Shown here in pieces: positions 1 through 7,435 of a stretch of 64,000 nt of DNA (positions are counted from its first letter, which is position 1; each line of letters begins with the position of its first letter). The stretch comes from Oxalobacteraceae bacterium OTU3CAMAD1 (GTDB taxonomy: Bacteria > Pseudomonadota > Gammaproteobacteria > Burkholderiales > Burkholderiaceae_D). The notes under the pieces were generated by a model. It was not told where the DNA came from. It did not search any database and saw nothing but the letters and a program-made list of their open reading frames with translations. The DNA lies in contig CP099650.1 of NCBI GenBank assembly GCA_024123915.1, positions 3,286,001 through 3,350,000 of the forward strand, read 5' to 3'. Made by a program: the position numbers and the translations under genes.

Positions 1-15
1 CATTTCCGCGCCGGC

Positions 16-288
16 TTACAAGTCGGTTTCGGCCTCGGCGATGGTCTCGCGCACTTCGTCGGCGAAGCCGAACTGCACCTCGTGGCCGCCCGGGCCGTCC
101 TCGTACATGAAGTGCACCGGGCCGTCCTCGTCGGCCACGATCCAGGCGTCAACCTCGGCGCGTTTGTGCGGATCGGCCAGGCTGGCGACATCGATTTTTT
201 CCCGCATGCCAGGCCGCAATTCCTTGACGACGGCCTTGGTCCGTTCCGTGCTGACCGGGATGTAAGTTGCCGCGTGACGATCTATCAT
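16..288 (-). CDS. Small acidic protein of unknown function
   Basis: A 90-residue protein that I do not recognise. It is preceded by a strong ribosome binding site (AAGGAGG four bases before the ATG), which supports it being a real gene. The sequence is acidic, especially in the C-terminal half (ending in ETIAEAETDL), with no signal peptide, membrane segment or metal-binding cysteines, so a soluble cytoplasmic protein is expected. It lies 36 bp downstream of the orphan LuxR-type regulator on the same strand and could be co-transcribed with it. No function can be assigned. Confidence 0.7.
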   Translation of the reverse strand: MIDRHAATYIPVSTERTKAVVKELRPGMREKIDVASLADPHKRAEVDAWIVADEDGPVHFMYEDGPGGHEVQFGFADEVRETIAEAETDL

Positions 289-324
289 GGTGCCTCCTTG
301 TTGTTGAATAGTCAGTCTACCCGA

Positions 325-951
325 TCACGCCAAATGCACGAGTCCGCGACGCGCGGCGACCATGGCGGCCTCGGTGCGGGTGCATACGTTGAGCTTGGAC
401 ATGATGCTTTTGACGTGGAATTTGACGGTGCCGACACCGATGCCGGCGGCGCGCGCGATGACCTTGTTGCTCATGCCGGTGGCCAGGTGGCCGAGGATGT
501 CGCGTTCGCGCGGCGTGAGCTGGTTGCCGTGGATGCGGCTGGCGAGCTTGAGCGCCAGTTCCGGCATCATGTATTTTTTGCCCGACAGCACGGTGTGGAT
601 GCAGGCCATCAGGTCGTCGAGCGGGGCGCTTTTGAGCATGTAGGCGCTGGCGCCGGCGCGCATGCCGCGGTCGGCATCCTCCTCGCGCTCGTGGCCGCTG
701 AGGATGATGATCTTGGCGTCCGGGCGGCGCGCGCTGATGCGGCCGATGGCTTCGATGCCGTCGCAGTCCGGCATGTTCAGGTCGATCAGCAGCAGGTCGG
801 GCTGCAAGCGTTCGCACATTTCAACGGCCTGGCTGCCGCTGCTGGCTTGGCCCAACAGTTTGAAGTTGTCCTCCGATTCGATCAGCGACGCCATGCCGGC
901 GCGGATCAAAGGATGGACGTCGGCGATGACGATGGATGCGGAAGTGTTCAT
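325..951 (-). CDS. LuxR/NarL-family response regulator
   Basis: A 208-residue two-component response regulator. Residues 5-120 form a receiver domain: D11 in the acidic pocket, the phospho-acceptor D57 in LLLIDLNMPDCDGIE, and the conserved lysine in MLKSAP. Residues 140-200 form a LuxR-type helix-turn-helix (LTPRERDILGHLATGMSNK, then the recognition helix GTVKFHVKSIM). Such proteins bind DNA as dimers after phosphorylation. The start is supported by GAGGAG upstream of the ATG. No sensor kinase is adjacent, so the cognate kinase is unknown; the many hybrid kinases elsewhere in the window all carry their own receiver domains. Confidence 0.93.
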   Translation of the reverse strand: MNTSASIVIADVHPLIRAGMASLIESEDNFKLLGQASSGSQAVEMCERLQPDLLLIDLNMPDCDGIEAIGRISARRPDAKIIILSGHEREEDADRGMRAGASAYMLKSAPLDDLMACIHTVLSGKKYMMPELALKLASRIHGNQLTPRERDILGHLATGMSNKVIARAAGIGVGTVKFHVKSIMSKLNVCTRTEAAMVAARRGLVHLA

Positions 952-1099
952 GTCGAGCTCCTCTGTGTTGTTGATGAGCTCATTTTGCGCAACATTGCGC
1001 GGCGCCGATAGTTATACCTTGGTATGGTGCCCGCCAAAAGACCAGGAGGCGTGCGCGGCGCGGCGCGGTAAGATGGACCCATCTTAAGGAGGAGCCACC

Positions 1100-1366
1100 A
1101 TGGGCAACAGCTGTGCACACCTGACTTTGATCCACACACGCGGCGCCAACACGGCCGGCTGCGAGGAATGCCTGAAGCTCGGCGACAGCTGGGTACACCT
1201 GCGGGTGTGCATGATCTGCGGCAAGACCGGTTGCTGCGACGACTCGAAGAACAAGCACGCGAGCAAACACTTCGCAGAGACGGGCCACCCCATCATCCGG
1301 TCGAAGGAACCGGGCGAGACGTGGGGCTGGTGCTATGTCGACCGCAAGATGTTCGACCCGATCTGA
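1100..1366 (+). CDS. UBP-type zinc-finger protein
   Basis: An 88-residue protein made almost entirely of one UBP-type zinc finger (PF02148 family), recognised from the ordered ligands: CEEC, then CMICGKTGCCDDSKNKHA, then KHFAETGHPI. In eukaryotes this fold binds the C-terminal tail of ubiquitin; bacterial stand-alone versions are common but their ligand is unknown, so calling it a ubiquitin-binding protein would be unjustified. AAGGAGGAGCC precedes the ATG. It is transcribed divergently from the LuxR-type regulator and convergently with the unknown gene that follows. Confidence 0.85.
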   Translation: MGNSCAHLTLIHTRGANTAGCEECLKLGDSWVHLRVCMICGKTGCCDDSKNKHASKHFAETGHPIIRSKEPGETWGWCYVDRKMFDPI

Positions 1367-1383
1367 ATTGGGACGTCGCGCCG

Positions 1384-1788
1384 CTATTTGAGCTTGGGCA
1401 CGTTGTCGCGCGACAGCATGGCGCCCTTGGGAACCTGGTCGGCCGAGAAGAACAGCCAGTCATGGTTACCCAGCGTGACGTTCACGCCGGGCACCTGGAA
1501 GTGGCCGCTCAAGGTCGCCGTGAAGAATATCTGCGGGCTGTCGTCGTAACGTGCGTCGAGCAGCACCACGAACAGCGACGAGCCGCCGGCGTCCAAGGTG
1601 AGGCCCGTGTCGCTCAGCGCGACGATGCGTCCGTGTCCCGTTTGCAGCAGGCCGCCCAGGGAGCGCGCATACACGAACGAGAGCAGGGTGCCTGCGCGCT
1701 GCCATTCGCTCAGCTTGGCCTGTGATTCCTCGGCGCGGCTGATGGCCGGAACGGCAGCTAAATTCAATGTCGCAACATTCGAGTTCAT
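1384..1788 (-). CDS. Hypothetical protein, 134 aa
   Basis: I do not recognise this protein. It has an ATG start preceded by AAAGGA. After an alanine-rich N-terminal stretch of about 45 residues it appears rich in beta-strand (alternating hydrophobic residues in [16 protein letters not shown] and [13 protein letters not shown]) and ends in a short lysine-containing tail. There is no clear signal peptide, membrane helix or cysteine motif. A small beta-barrel fold would fit the pattern, but this is only an impression. It is divergent from the aldehyde dehydrogenase gene, sharing a 170-bp intergenic region with it. Confidence 0.6.
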   Translation of the reverse strand: MNSNVATLNLAAVPAISRAEESQAKLSEWQRAGTLLSFVYARSLGGLLQTGHGRIVALSDTGLTLDAGGSSLFVVLLDARYDDSPQIFFTATLSGHFQVPGVNVTLGNHDWLFFSADQVPKGAMLSRDNVPKLK

Positions 1789-1958
1789 GGTGGGAAAATC
1801 CTTTCACGCGATGGCTCCATTTTGCGCCAAGGATAGCCGCACGGTCCACCAGAATCGGAATGACACGCGGCGCGATACCGAGTTGTCGTATTTCTGGCAA
1901 AGTAGAGGGTGGAGCGGGCGACCGCCGCACTTATTCACCACCTGATTGGAGATTATCA

Positions 1959-3404
1959 ATGACCAACGCAAGCTATCCCGACGTCCGCCTTTTGATCGAC
2001 AACGAATGGCGCGAAGCCTCCGGCGGCAAGACCATTCCGGTGCTGAATCCCGCCACGGGCCAGGCCATCGGCACCGTCGCCCACGCCAGCATCGCCGATC
2101 TCGACCACGCGCTGGCGGCCGCGCAGCGCGGCTTCGACGCCTGGCGTAAAATCTCGGCCTTCGAGCGCACCGCCACCCTGCGCCGCGCCGCCAGCCTGCT
2201 GCGCGAGCGCGCCGACGACATCGCCCGCCTGCTGACGCAGGAGCAGGGCAAGCCACTGGCGCAAGCGCGCGCCGAGGCGCTGGCCGGCGCTGACATCATC
2301 GACTGGTTCGCCGCCGAAGGCATGCGCGTGTACGGTCGCATCGTACCGTCGCGCAATCCGGCCGCGCAGCAGTTGGTGTTGAAGGAGCCGGTCGGTCCGG
2401 TCGCCGCATTCACGCCGTGGAACTTCCCGATCAACCAGATCGTGCGCAAACTGGCGGCCGCGCTCACCACCGGCTGCTCCTTCCTGTGCAAGGCGCCGGA
2501 GGAGACGCCAGCGTCGCCCGCCGCGCTGATGCAATGCTTCGTCGACGCCGGCGTGCCGCCGGGAACCGTCGGCCTGGTGTTCGGTGATCCGGCCGAAATT
2601 TCCGGCTACCTGATCCCGCATCCGGTCATCCGCAAAGTCACCTTCACCGGCTCGACGCCGGTCGGCAAGCAGCTGGCCGCGCTGGCCGGCGCGCACATGA
2701 AACGGGCGACGATGGAGCTGGGCGGCCACGCCCCGGTCATCGTGGCCGAGGATGCCGATGTCGCGTTGGCCGTCGCGGCCAGCGGCGGCGCCAAGTTCCG
2801 CAACGCCGGCCAGATCTGCATCGCGCCGACGCGTTTCCTGGTTCACAACAGCATCAAGGCCGAGTTCACCCGCGCCCTGGTCGCGCACGCCGAGAGCCTG
2901 AAGCTGGGCGACGGCATGGATGACGGCACCACGCTCGGCCCGCTGGCCAACGCGCGCCGCGTGGCCGCGATGAGCCAGGTGGTCGAGGACGCGCGCAGCA
3001 AGGGGGCCGAGGTGGCCACCGGCGGCCAGCGCGTGGGTACCTCCGGCAACTTCTTTGCGCCGACCATTTTGGCCGATGTGCCGCTCAACGCCATGGTGTT
3101 CAACGACGAACCGTTCGGTCCGATCGCGGCGGTGCGCGGCTTCGACACCTTGGAGGAGGCGATCGCCGAATCGAACCGTCTGCCGTTCGGGCTGGCCGGT
3201 TATGCTTTCACGCGCTCGATCAAGAACGCGCACCAGCTGATGAATAACGTCGAAGTCGGCATGCTGTGGATCAACCAGCCAGCCACGCCGAGCGCCGAGC
3301 TGCCGTTTGGCGGCGTCAAGGATTCGGGCTACGGTTCGGAAGGTGGCCCGGAGGCGCTGGAGTCGTATCTGAACACCAAGGCCGTGTCGATGGTGGGCGT
3401 GTAA
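1959..3404 (+). CDS. gabD: NAD(P)-dependent aldehyde dehydrogenase, succinate-semialdehyde type
   Basis: A 481-residue member of the aldehyde dehydrogenase superfamily, the usual length for GabD/Sad enzymes, which oxidise succinate semialdehyde to succinate in 4-aminobutyrate breakdown. Visible motifs are the cofactor-site [10 protein letters not shown], the glycine motif FTGSTPVGK, the general base E253 in MELGGHAP and the catalytic C287 in [12 protein letters not shown] chose the ATG at 1959 (preceded by GGAGATTATCA) rather than an upstream in-frame extension that lacks family similarity. Substrate is inferred from overall resemblance to class GabD; related semialdehyde dehydrogenases cannot be excluded. 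There is no GABA transaminase next to it. Confidence 0.85.
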   Translation: MTNASYPDVRLLIDNEWREASGGKTIPVLNPATGQAIGTVAHASIADLDHALAAAQRGFDAWRKISAFERTATLRRAASLLRERADDIARLLTQEQGKPLAQARAEALAGADIIDWFAAEGMRVYGRIVPSRNPAAQQLVLKEPVGPVAAFTPWNFPINQIVRKLAAALTTGCSFLCKAPEETPASPAALMQCFVDAGVPPGTVGLVFGDPAEISGYLIPHPVIRKVTFTGSTPVGKQLAALAGAHMKRATMELGGHAPVIVAEDADVALAVAASGGAKFRNAGQICIAPTRFLVHNSIKAEFTRALVAHAESLKLGDGMDDGTTLGPLANARRVAAMSQVVEDARSKGAEVATGGQRVGTSGNFFAPTILADVPLNAMVFNDEPFGPIAAVRGFDTLEEAIAESNRLPFGLAGYAFTRSIKNAHQLMNNVEVGMLWINQPATPSAELPFGGVKDSGYGSEGGPEALESYLNTKAVSMVGV

Positions 3405-3424
3405 GATACTGAGAGAAGAGATAG

Positions 3425-3457
3425 GGATCACATTGTGCGGAAAGCGCAGTGTGATCC
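3425..3457. terminator. Strong hairpin after the aldehyde dehydrogenase gene
   Basis: Two 14-base arms (3425-3438 and 3444-3457) around a GGAAA loop pair completely on the plus-strand RNA if two G-U pairs are allowed. It starts 20 bp after the stop codon. There is no T run directly after it, so it may be an attenuated terminator or an mRNA-stabilising stem rather than a classic intrinsic terminator. Confidence 0.5.
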
Positions 3458-3529
3458 GGCAAGCGCCGGCGACTGCCAACGGCTTTCGGGGCGCCGGTGA
3501 TTTTTGCTGCGCCCCCAATAGGATTGACG

Positions 3530-3823
3530 ATGATAGCTGAAGCAATCAAGAACGAGATTGTCGGGCTGGGCCGTAAGGCGCATGAACTGACCGAGGTGGC
3601 CTACCGGGAGCACGCTGCGCTGCGGGACGAACCGGGCTGGACGGAAAAGCAGAGGATACTGCTTGCCGACATGGCCCTGCATTTGTTGCAAACGGCGTTG
3701 ACAGACGGTGGGCTTTCGCCGGATGAACTGAAGCGGAATCTCTACGCCATTTTGACCGTGTCCGATCAACTCCTCCCAGGTTACAGCTTAAAAGCAAGCG
3801 CAGATCAGTTGCTCATCAAGTGA
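3530..3823 (+). CDS. Hypothetical protein, 97 aa
   Basis: An unrecognised small protein. I start it at the ATG at 3530, with AGGA eight bases upstream, in preference to an in-frame GTG 33 bp earlier. It is predicted largely alpha-helical (AEAIKNEIVGLGRKAHELTE near the start, ADMALHLLQTALTD in the middle), soluble, without signal peptide. Only 40 bp separate it from the next gene on the same strand, also unrecognised, so the two may form a small operon. Confidence 0.6.
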   Translation: MIAEAIKNEIVGLGRKAHELTEVAYREHAALRDEPGWTEKQRILLADMALHLLQTALTDGGLSPDELKRNLYAILTVSDQLLPGYSLKASADQLLIK

Positions 3824-3863
3824 TCAGGGCCCGGTTTAATAACAGTCCATTGATGGGAGTGCC

Positions 3864-4646
3864 GTGTCCGATATCGATCAAAGCCGTGTGGTGAAGCTGA
3901 TGCAGGAAGGCGAGTCGAAAGAGGCGCTGTCCGTGCTTGAACAATTGTTTAAAAATGCCGAGCTTGCCGTGGCGCCGACCCAGCCGGACATTTTCATGAC
4001 GATGTTTCAATTGCAACTGCTGGCCGAACAGTACGAGCCGGCGCGGGTTTTTTTGCGAAACATACGTGAGACGCAAGCTGAACGTCTGCTGGCCGGCGAC
4101 ATCCACTTTGGTCTCGAAGGCGGCCCAGCCGTTGAAGAGTACCGCCGCATCCGACGCTTTTCGCTGATCGTCGAAATCAACCACATTTTGAAGGACCACG
4201 CGTCAACGTACGAAGTATTCTCGCAGCTCGATAGCGGTCATGCCGAGTTGGCGCGGCGATATGCCTGGGCAGCACTTCCAGCCTTGGTGGCGGAAGGACA
4301 CTTCGAACTGGCCGATCGCTATCGCGGTGACCCGTTGAAGTTGCTTGACGTGGTGAACCACACAGCGCGCGCGCTCCCGTTGTATCCAGCGCCACGTCAA
4401 GCGCCCATGCTGGCCGCCGAGTTGAGCAATCTCGTTCGTGATGTGCGGATCGGCATGGCGGTTTTACGGGGCACGGGAGATAGCGGCAAGGCCGACGTGC
4501 TGCGCGAAGCGCTGATGACCGGGCTGGATTCGGATGAACTGAAGGTGCTGGCGCAGCGCGAGCTTGACGCGCCGGGAACGATCACGCGCGAGCTCGGCGA
4601 TCGACAAGTGGCGCAGGAGTCGGCTAACGCCCAGCCACCAGGCTAA
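3864..4646 (+). CDS. Hypothetical helical-repeat protein, 260 aa
   Basis: Begins with GTG (GGGAG five bases upstream). The sequence looks like an all-helical, tetratricopeptide-like scaffold: the first 75 residues contain repeating helix pairs (VVKLMQEGESKEALSVLEQL and MFQLQLLAEQYEPARVFL) with the small/large residue spacing typical of TPR units, and further helices follow to about residue 225. The C-terminal 30 residues are polar and probably disordered. No catalytic motif, signal peptide or membrane helix is visible. It follows a 97-residue unknown gene at 40 bp, which suggests a shared transcript. I cannot assign a role; a protein-interaction function is the most that the helical pattern supports. 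Confidence 0.65.
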   Translation: MSDIDQSRVVKLMQEGESKEALSVLEQLFKNAELAVAPTQPDIFMTMFQLQLLAEQYEPARVFLRNIRETQAERLLAGDIHFGLEGGPAVEEYRRIRRFSLIVEINHILKDHASTYEVFSQLDSGHAELARRYAWAALPALVAEGHFELADRYRGDPLKLLDVVNHTARALPLYPAPRQAPMLAAELSNLVRDVRIGMAVLRGTGDSGKADVLREALMTGLDSDELKVLAQRELDAPGTITRELGDRQVAQESANAQPPG

Positions 4647-4767
4647 GCCGGCGGTGTCGGCTGTGGCCGTCCTCCGTTGCCGCCCGCGCGGGTTTGGGTG
4701 TTGGCATCCGCCCGCGCGCCATGTATGCTGCGCCATCCCGCAACGACAACCAACACGAAAGAACCAC

Positions 4768-5235
4768 ATGAACAAGCTGTTTTCCACCTGCGCCATCGGC
4801 CTGACGCTCACCCTGGCGCTGGCCGCCTGTGACAAGACCAAGCCGCCGCAGCCCGCCACCACCGAGGCCGTGCCTAACGCCGCCAACGTCGCGCCCGTGA
4901 CCTTGCAAAAGATCGATACCGTGGCCGGCACCGGCAAGGACGCCGTGGCCGGCGCCACCGCCGTGGTCCACTACACCGGCTGGCTGTACGAGCCGAACTC
5001 GCCGCAACAGCACGGCGCCCAGTTCGACTCGTCGAGCGGCCGCTCGCCGTTCAGCTTCCAGCTCGGTGGCGGCCAAGTCATCAAAGGTTGGGACGAGGGC
5101 GTGCAGGGCATGAAGGTCGGCGGCAAGCGCACGCTGATCATTCCAGCGGCGATGGGTTACGGCGACAGCGGCGCGGGCCCGATTCCACCGAACGCCAACC
5201 TGATCTTCGACGTCGAGCTGCTCGACGTGCAATAA
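4768..5235 (+). CDS. FKBP-type peptidyl-prolyl cis-trans isomerase, lipoprotein
   Basis: A 155-residue FKBP domain protein with a lipoprotein signal: a hydrophobic h-region followed by the lipobox LAAC with the lipidated cysteine at C21, then a Pro/Ala-rich linker to about residue 42. The FKBP fold (residues 45-155) shows VHYTGWLYE, the FDSS active-site stretch, VIKGWDEGVQGMKVGGKRTL and the final YG...IPPNANLIFDVELLDV. It should catalyse proline isomerisation of folding proteins at the periplasmic face of an envelope membrane. The ATG at 4768 is chosen because it begins the signal sequence. Family assignment is secure; its clients are unknown. Confidence 0.92.
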   Translation: MNKLFSTCAIGLTLTLALAACDKTKPPQPATTEAVPNAANVAPVTLQKIDTVAGTGKDAVAGATAVVHYTGWLYEPNSPQQHGAQFDSSSGRSPFSFQLGGGQVIKGWDEGVQGMKVGGKRTLIIPAAMGYGDSGAGPIPPNANLIFDVELLDVQ

Positions 5236-5270
5236 GCCGGCGCGCCTGGCGCGACCCGCCTCCTGAGCGT

Positions 5271-5870
5271 TCAGGCAGGCGCGGCGCCGCCGCCAGGCAC
5301 GGCCGACAACGCTTGTTCGGCCACGGCTTCCAGCATCTGGCGGCTGAAGCCGGCTTTCGCCTGCACGGCCATGCCATGCATTACCGCCATCAGGAAGGCC
5401 GCCAGCGCCTCCGGATTGGCGCTTGGCGGCAGGTCGCCCTCGGCCTTCGCCCGTACAAAACGTTCCCTCAACTGTATTTCGCCAGCCGCGCGGAAGTCGA
5501 TCAACGCCTGCCGCACGGGTTCCGAATCGTCCGATCCCGCCATCGACCCGTTAATGCCGAGACATCCCGCCTGCTCGGGAGAGCGCGTATTGAGCTCCAC
5601 TGAACTGAACAGGATGTGCCTGGCCACCTCGCGCGCGGTCGGCATCGCCAGCGCTTCCGGGATGTGGTTCATGAACCGTTCCTGGTAGCGCTCCAGCACG
5701 CGGCGAAACAGCGCTTCCTTGTTGCCGAACGCCGAGTACAGGGCGGGGCGCTCCACGCCCGCAGCCTCGGTCAGGTCGGCATAAGACGTGCCCTCGTAGC
5801 CCTTGCGCCAGAACACGCATAGCGTCGCATCGAGCACCTTGTCCACATCGTATTCGCGATGGCGGCCCAT
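5271..5870 (-). CDS. TetR-family transcriptional repressor
   Basis: A 199-residue TetR/AcrR regulator. Residues 8-55 form the DNA-binding domain (VLDATLCVFWRKGYEGTSYA, then AAGVERPALYSAFGNKEALF, the typical recognition helix). The remainder is the ligand-binding/dimerisation domain, which contains a cysteine-glycine pair (AGCLGINGS) as in the NemR/AcuR-type subgroup. It is divergent from a short-chain dehydrogenase 125 bp away. Palindromes in the shared region look like its operators, so it probably represses the dehydrogenase and itself until an effector binds. The effector is unknown. Confidence 0.92.
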   Translation of the reverse strand: MGRHREYDVDKVLDATLCVFWRKGYEGTSYADLTEAAGVERPALYSAFGNKEALFRRVLERYQERFMNHIPEALAMPTAREVARHILFSSVELNTRSPEQAGCLGINGSMAGSDDSEPVRQALIDFRAAGEIQLRERFVRAKAEGDLPPSANPEALAAFLMAVMHGMAVQAKAGFSRQMLEAVAEQALSAVPGGGAAPA

Positions 5871-5891
5871 CTGTTCACCTCAAATTTAAGA

Positions 5892-5903
5892 TAACGACTG
5901 TTA
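5892..5903. promoter_or_regulatory. Operator-like palindrome TAAC-N4-GTTA (copy 1)
   Basis: TAACGACTGTTA, an inverted repeat upstream of the -35 box of the dehydrogenase promoter and 22 bp in front of the tetR-like gene. The same TAAC-N4-GTTA pattern recurs at 5952-5963, which suggests a common binding protein, most simply the divergent TetR-family regulator. Confidence 0.5.
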
Positions 5904-5912
5904 CGAAATGTC

Positions 5913-5940
5913 TTGACAGCCGGTTCCGAAATTATATACT
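5913..5940 (+). promoter_or_regulatory. Sigma-70-type promoter for the short-chain dehydrogenase
   Basis: TTGACA at 5913-5918 and TATACT at 5935-5940 with a 16-bp spacer; both boxes are near or at consensus. Its 3' side is followed immediately by the palindrome at 5943-5963, which would overlap the start of transcription, a classic arrangement for repression. Confidence 0.7.
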
Positions 5941-5942
5941 AG

Positions 5943-5964
5943 CCGTTATCGTAACGGTCGTTAC
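5943..5964. promoter_or_regulatory. Operator-like overlapping palindromes (copy 2)
   Basis: Two overlapping perfect inverted repeats: CCGTTA-N3-TAACGG (5943-5957) and GTAACG-N2-CGTTAC (5951-5964). They lie directly downstream of the -10 box, where a bound repressor would block initiation. The half-site TAACG is shared with the palindrome at 5892-5903. The likely binding protein is the adjacent TetR-family regulator; this is inference from position and symmetry. Confidence 0.6.
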
Positions 5965-5995
5965 TGATAGTGTTCGACAACCAATAGGGATTTTT

Positions 5996-6754
5996 ATGCT
6001 GAAAACATTGACGGGTAAAGTAGCTCTGGTAACAGGTGGCTCGCGCGGGCTGGGCGCCGCCACGGCGGAGGCGCTGGCGGATCAGGGCGCGGATGTCGCG
6101 ATCAGCTATGTGTCCTCGGCCGGCAAGGCGGAAGCCGTGGTCGAGAAGCTGAAAGCCAAGGGCGTGCGCGCTATCGCCATCCAGAGTGACCAGGCCGACA
6201 TGGCCGCCGCCAAGCCGCTGGTCGACAAGGTGTTGGCGCAGTTCGGCAAGCTCGACATCCTCGTCAACAACGCGGCGATCGCGTTCCAGGGCAAGACGGT
6301 CGACGATCCCGAGCTTGACACGGTCAAGCTCGATCGCCTATGGCAGGTCAACGTCATGGGCGCGGTGGCGACCACGCGCGCGGCGGCGCCGGTGCTGTCG
6401 AACGGCGGCCGGATCATCTTTATCGGCTCGCTGCTGGGCACCCGGGTGCCGTTCGCCGGCGTCGCCGACTACTCCGGCACCAAGGCGGCGATCGCCGGCT
6501 ACGCCCGGGGCGTGGCGCGCGATCTGGGCAGCCGCGATATTACGGTCAACGTGGTCCAGCCGGGCGTGATGCCGACCGACATGTCGGCCGAGGCACTGGG
6601 TGACAGCGTGCCCGAGGAACTAATGAATCTGCACCCGATCCGCCGCATCGCCACCTTGGAGGAGGTCTCGGCGCTGGTCTGCTTCCTGGCCGGGCCGAAC
6701 GGCGGCTATATGACGGGCGGCACGCACGACGTGGCCGGCGGCTTGGGCACCTGA
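5996..6754 (+). CDS. Short-chain dehydrogenase/reductase (SDR)
   Basis: A 252-residue classical SDR that would use NAD(P)H to reduce or oxidise a carbonyl/alcohol. The Rossmann glycine motif is TGGSRGLG (residues 13-20), followed by LVNNAA; the catalytic triad is S145 (FIGSLLG), Y159 and K163 (YSGTK), and the C-terminal end GGTHDVAGG is typical. It is probably an NADPH enzyme (SR after the first glycines), and the sequence is closest in style to the 3-oxoacyl-ACP reductase-like group. It is transcribed from a well-formed promoter flanked by palindromes and lies divergent from a TetR regulator, so expression is likely inducible by a small molecule. The substrate is not known. Confidence 0.92.
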   Translation: MLKTLTGKVALVTGGSRGLGAATAEALADQGADVAISYVSSAGKAEAVVEKLKAKGVRAIAIQSDQADMAAAKPLVDKVLAQFGKLDILVNNAAIAFQGKTVDDPELDTVKLDRLWQVNVMGAVATTRAAAPVLSNGGRIIFIGSLLGTRVPFAGVADYSGTKAAIAGYARGVARDLGSRDITVNVVQPGVMPTDMSAEALGDSVPEELMNLHPIRRIATLEEVSALVCFLAGPNGGYMTGGTHDVAGGLGT

Positions 6755-6782
6755 TCCCCGCGCGGCCCGCCATGCTGCGGCT

Positions 6783-6811
6783 CCCCCGGCGCGCACTTTG
6801 GGCGCCGGGGG
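6783..6811. terminator. GC-rich hairpin after the SDR gene
   Basis: Perfect 10-base arms (CCCCCGGCGC at 6783-6792, GCGCCGGGGG at 6802-6811) with a 9-base loop, 29 bp after the SDR stop codon. No T run follows, but position and stability suggest it ends the SDR transcript before the iron-uptake operon. Confidence 0.55.
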
Positions 6812-6841
6812 ACTCGACATTACGCCCGCACCTCTGCATAA

Positions 6842-6856
6842 TGAGAATGTTTCCCA
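6842..6856. promoter_or_regulatory. Possible Fur box upstream of the sigma factor gene
   Basis: TGAGAAT-G-TTTCCCA approximates the 7-1-7 inverted repeat seen by Fur (TGATAAT-N-ATTATCA): the left half has one mismatch, while the right half matches poorly. The neighbouring ATAATGAGAATG also resembles tandem Fur hexamers. It lies about 90 bp before the FecI-type sigma gene, where iron repression is expected. Assigned from position and partial match only. Confidence 0.45.
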
Positions 6857-6946
6857 TTCGCAAAGCATCAACAGATCAGCCGCCGCTACGTCTGCCCACC
6901 GCATGCTGACAGGGCCCGCAACCGACTTGATTGCTTCGCTTGAACC

Positions 6947-7435
6947 GTGCTTGAGCGCTATTACCGAGAACTGCTGAATTTCTGCGCGCGCGTGGTGCGG
7001 GACCGTGACGCGGCCGCCGACCTGGTGCAGGAGAGCTATGCGCGCGTGCTGGCGGTGCGCAATTCGGGCCAGGCGATGCCGGAGCCGCGCGCCTTGCTGT
7101 ACCAGACCGCGCGGCGCCTGATCATCGACCGCCATCGTCGACTGGCGGTTCGCCTGCACGACGATATCGACGATTTGCCCGAGCCCATCCACCCGGCCGC
7201 GCCCGCGCATCTGGAGCCGGAGTCGGTCTACGCGCATGAGCAGACGGCGCGCGCCTTCGTGGCGGTGATCGAGGCGTTGCCGCCGCGCTGCCGCGAAGCG
7301 TTCGTGCTGAACCGCTTCGAGGGGTTGTCGCATCAGGAGGTGGCCGACCGCATGGGCATTTCAAAGAATATGGTGGCGCAGCACATCACGCGCGCCATGC
7401 TGGCGTGTAAGGCATGCGAGGATGCCATCCTATGA
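6947..7435 (+). CDS. fecI: ECF sigma factor, FecI type
   Basis: A 162-residue extracytoplasmic-function sigma-70 factor. Region 2 runs over residues 1-70 (YYRELLNFCARVVRDRDAAADLVQES, written here in part, then the -10-recognising helix around ALLYQTARRLIIDRHRR). Region 4 covers about residues 100-155 (LPPRCREAFVLNRFEGLSHQ, then MGISKNMVAQHITRA). It starts with GTG; a stop codon lies just upstream in frame, so no longer start exists. The stop overlaps the ATG of the fecR-like gene (ATGA). By family knowledge it is released when the outer-membrane receptor binds its ferric ligand, and it then transcribes the receptor operon. Confidence 0.9.
   Translation: MLERYYRELLNFCARVVRDRDAAADLVQESYARVLAVRNSGQAMPEPRALLYQTARRLIIDRHRRLAVRLHDDIDDLPEPIHPAAPAHLEPESVYAHEQTARAFVAVIEALPPRCREAFVLNRFEGLSHQEVADRMGISKNMVAQHITRAMLACKACEDAIL

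Noticed and set aside
1956..3545. A long antisense open frame of about 530 codons opposite the aldehyde dehydrogenase gene
   Set aside because: Shadow frame produced by the GC-rich codon bias of the true gene on the plus strand; its composition (Arg/His/Gln/Val-rich without domain motifs) is typical of such shadows.
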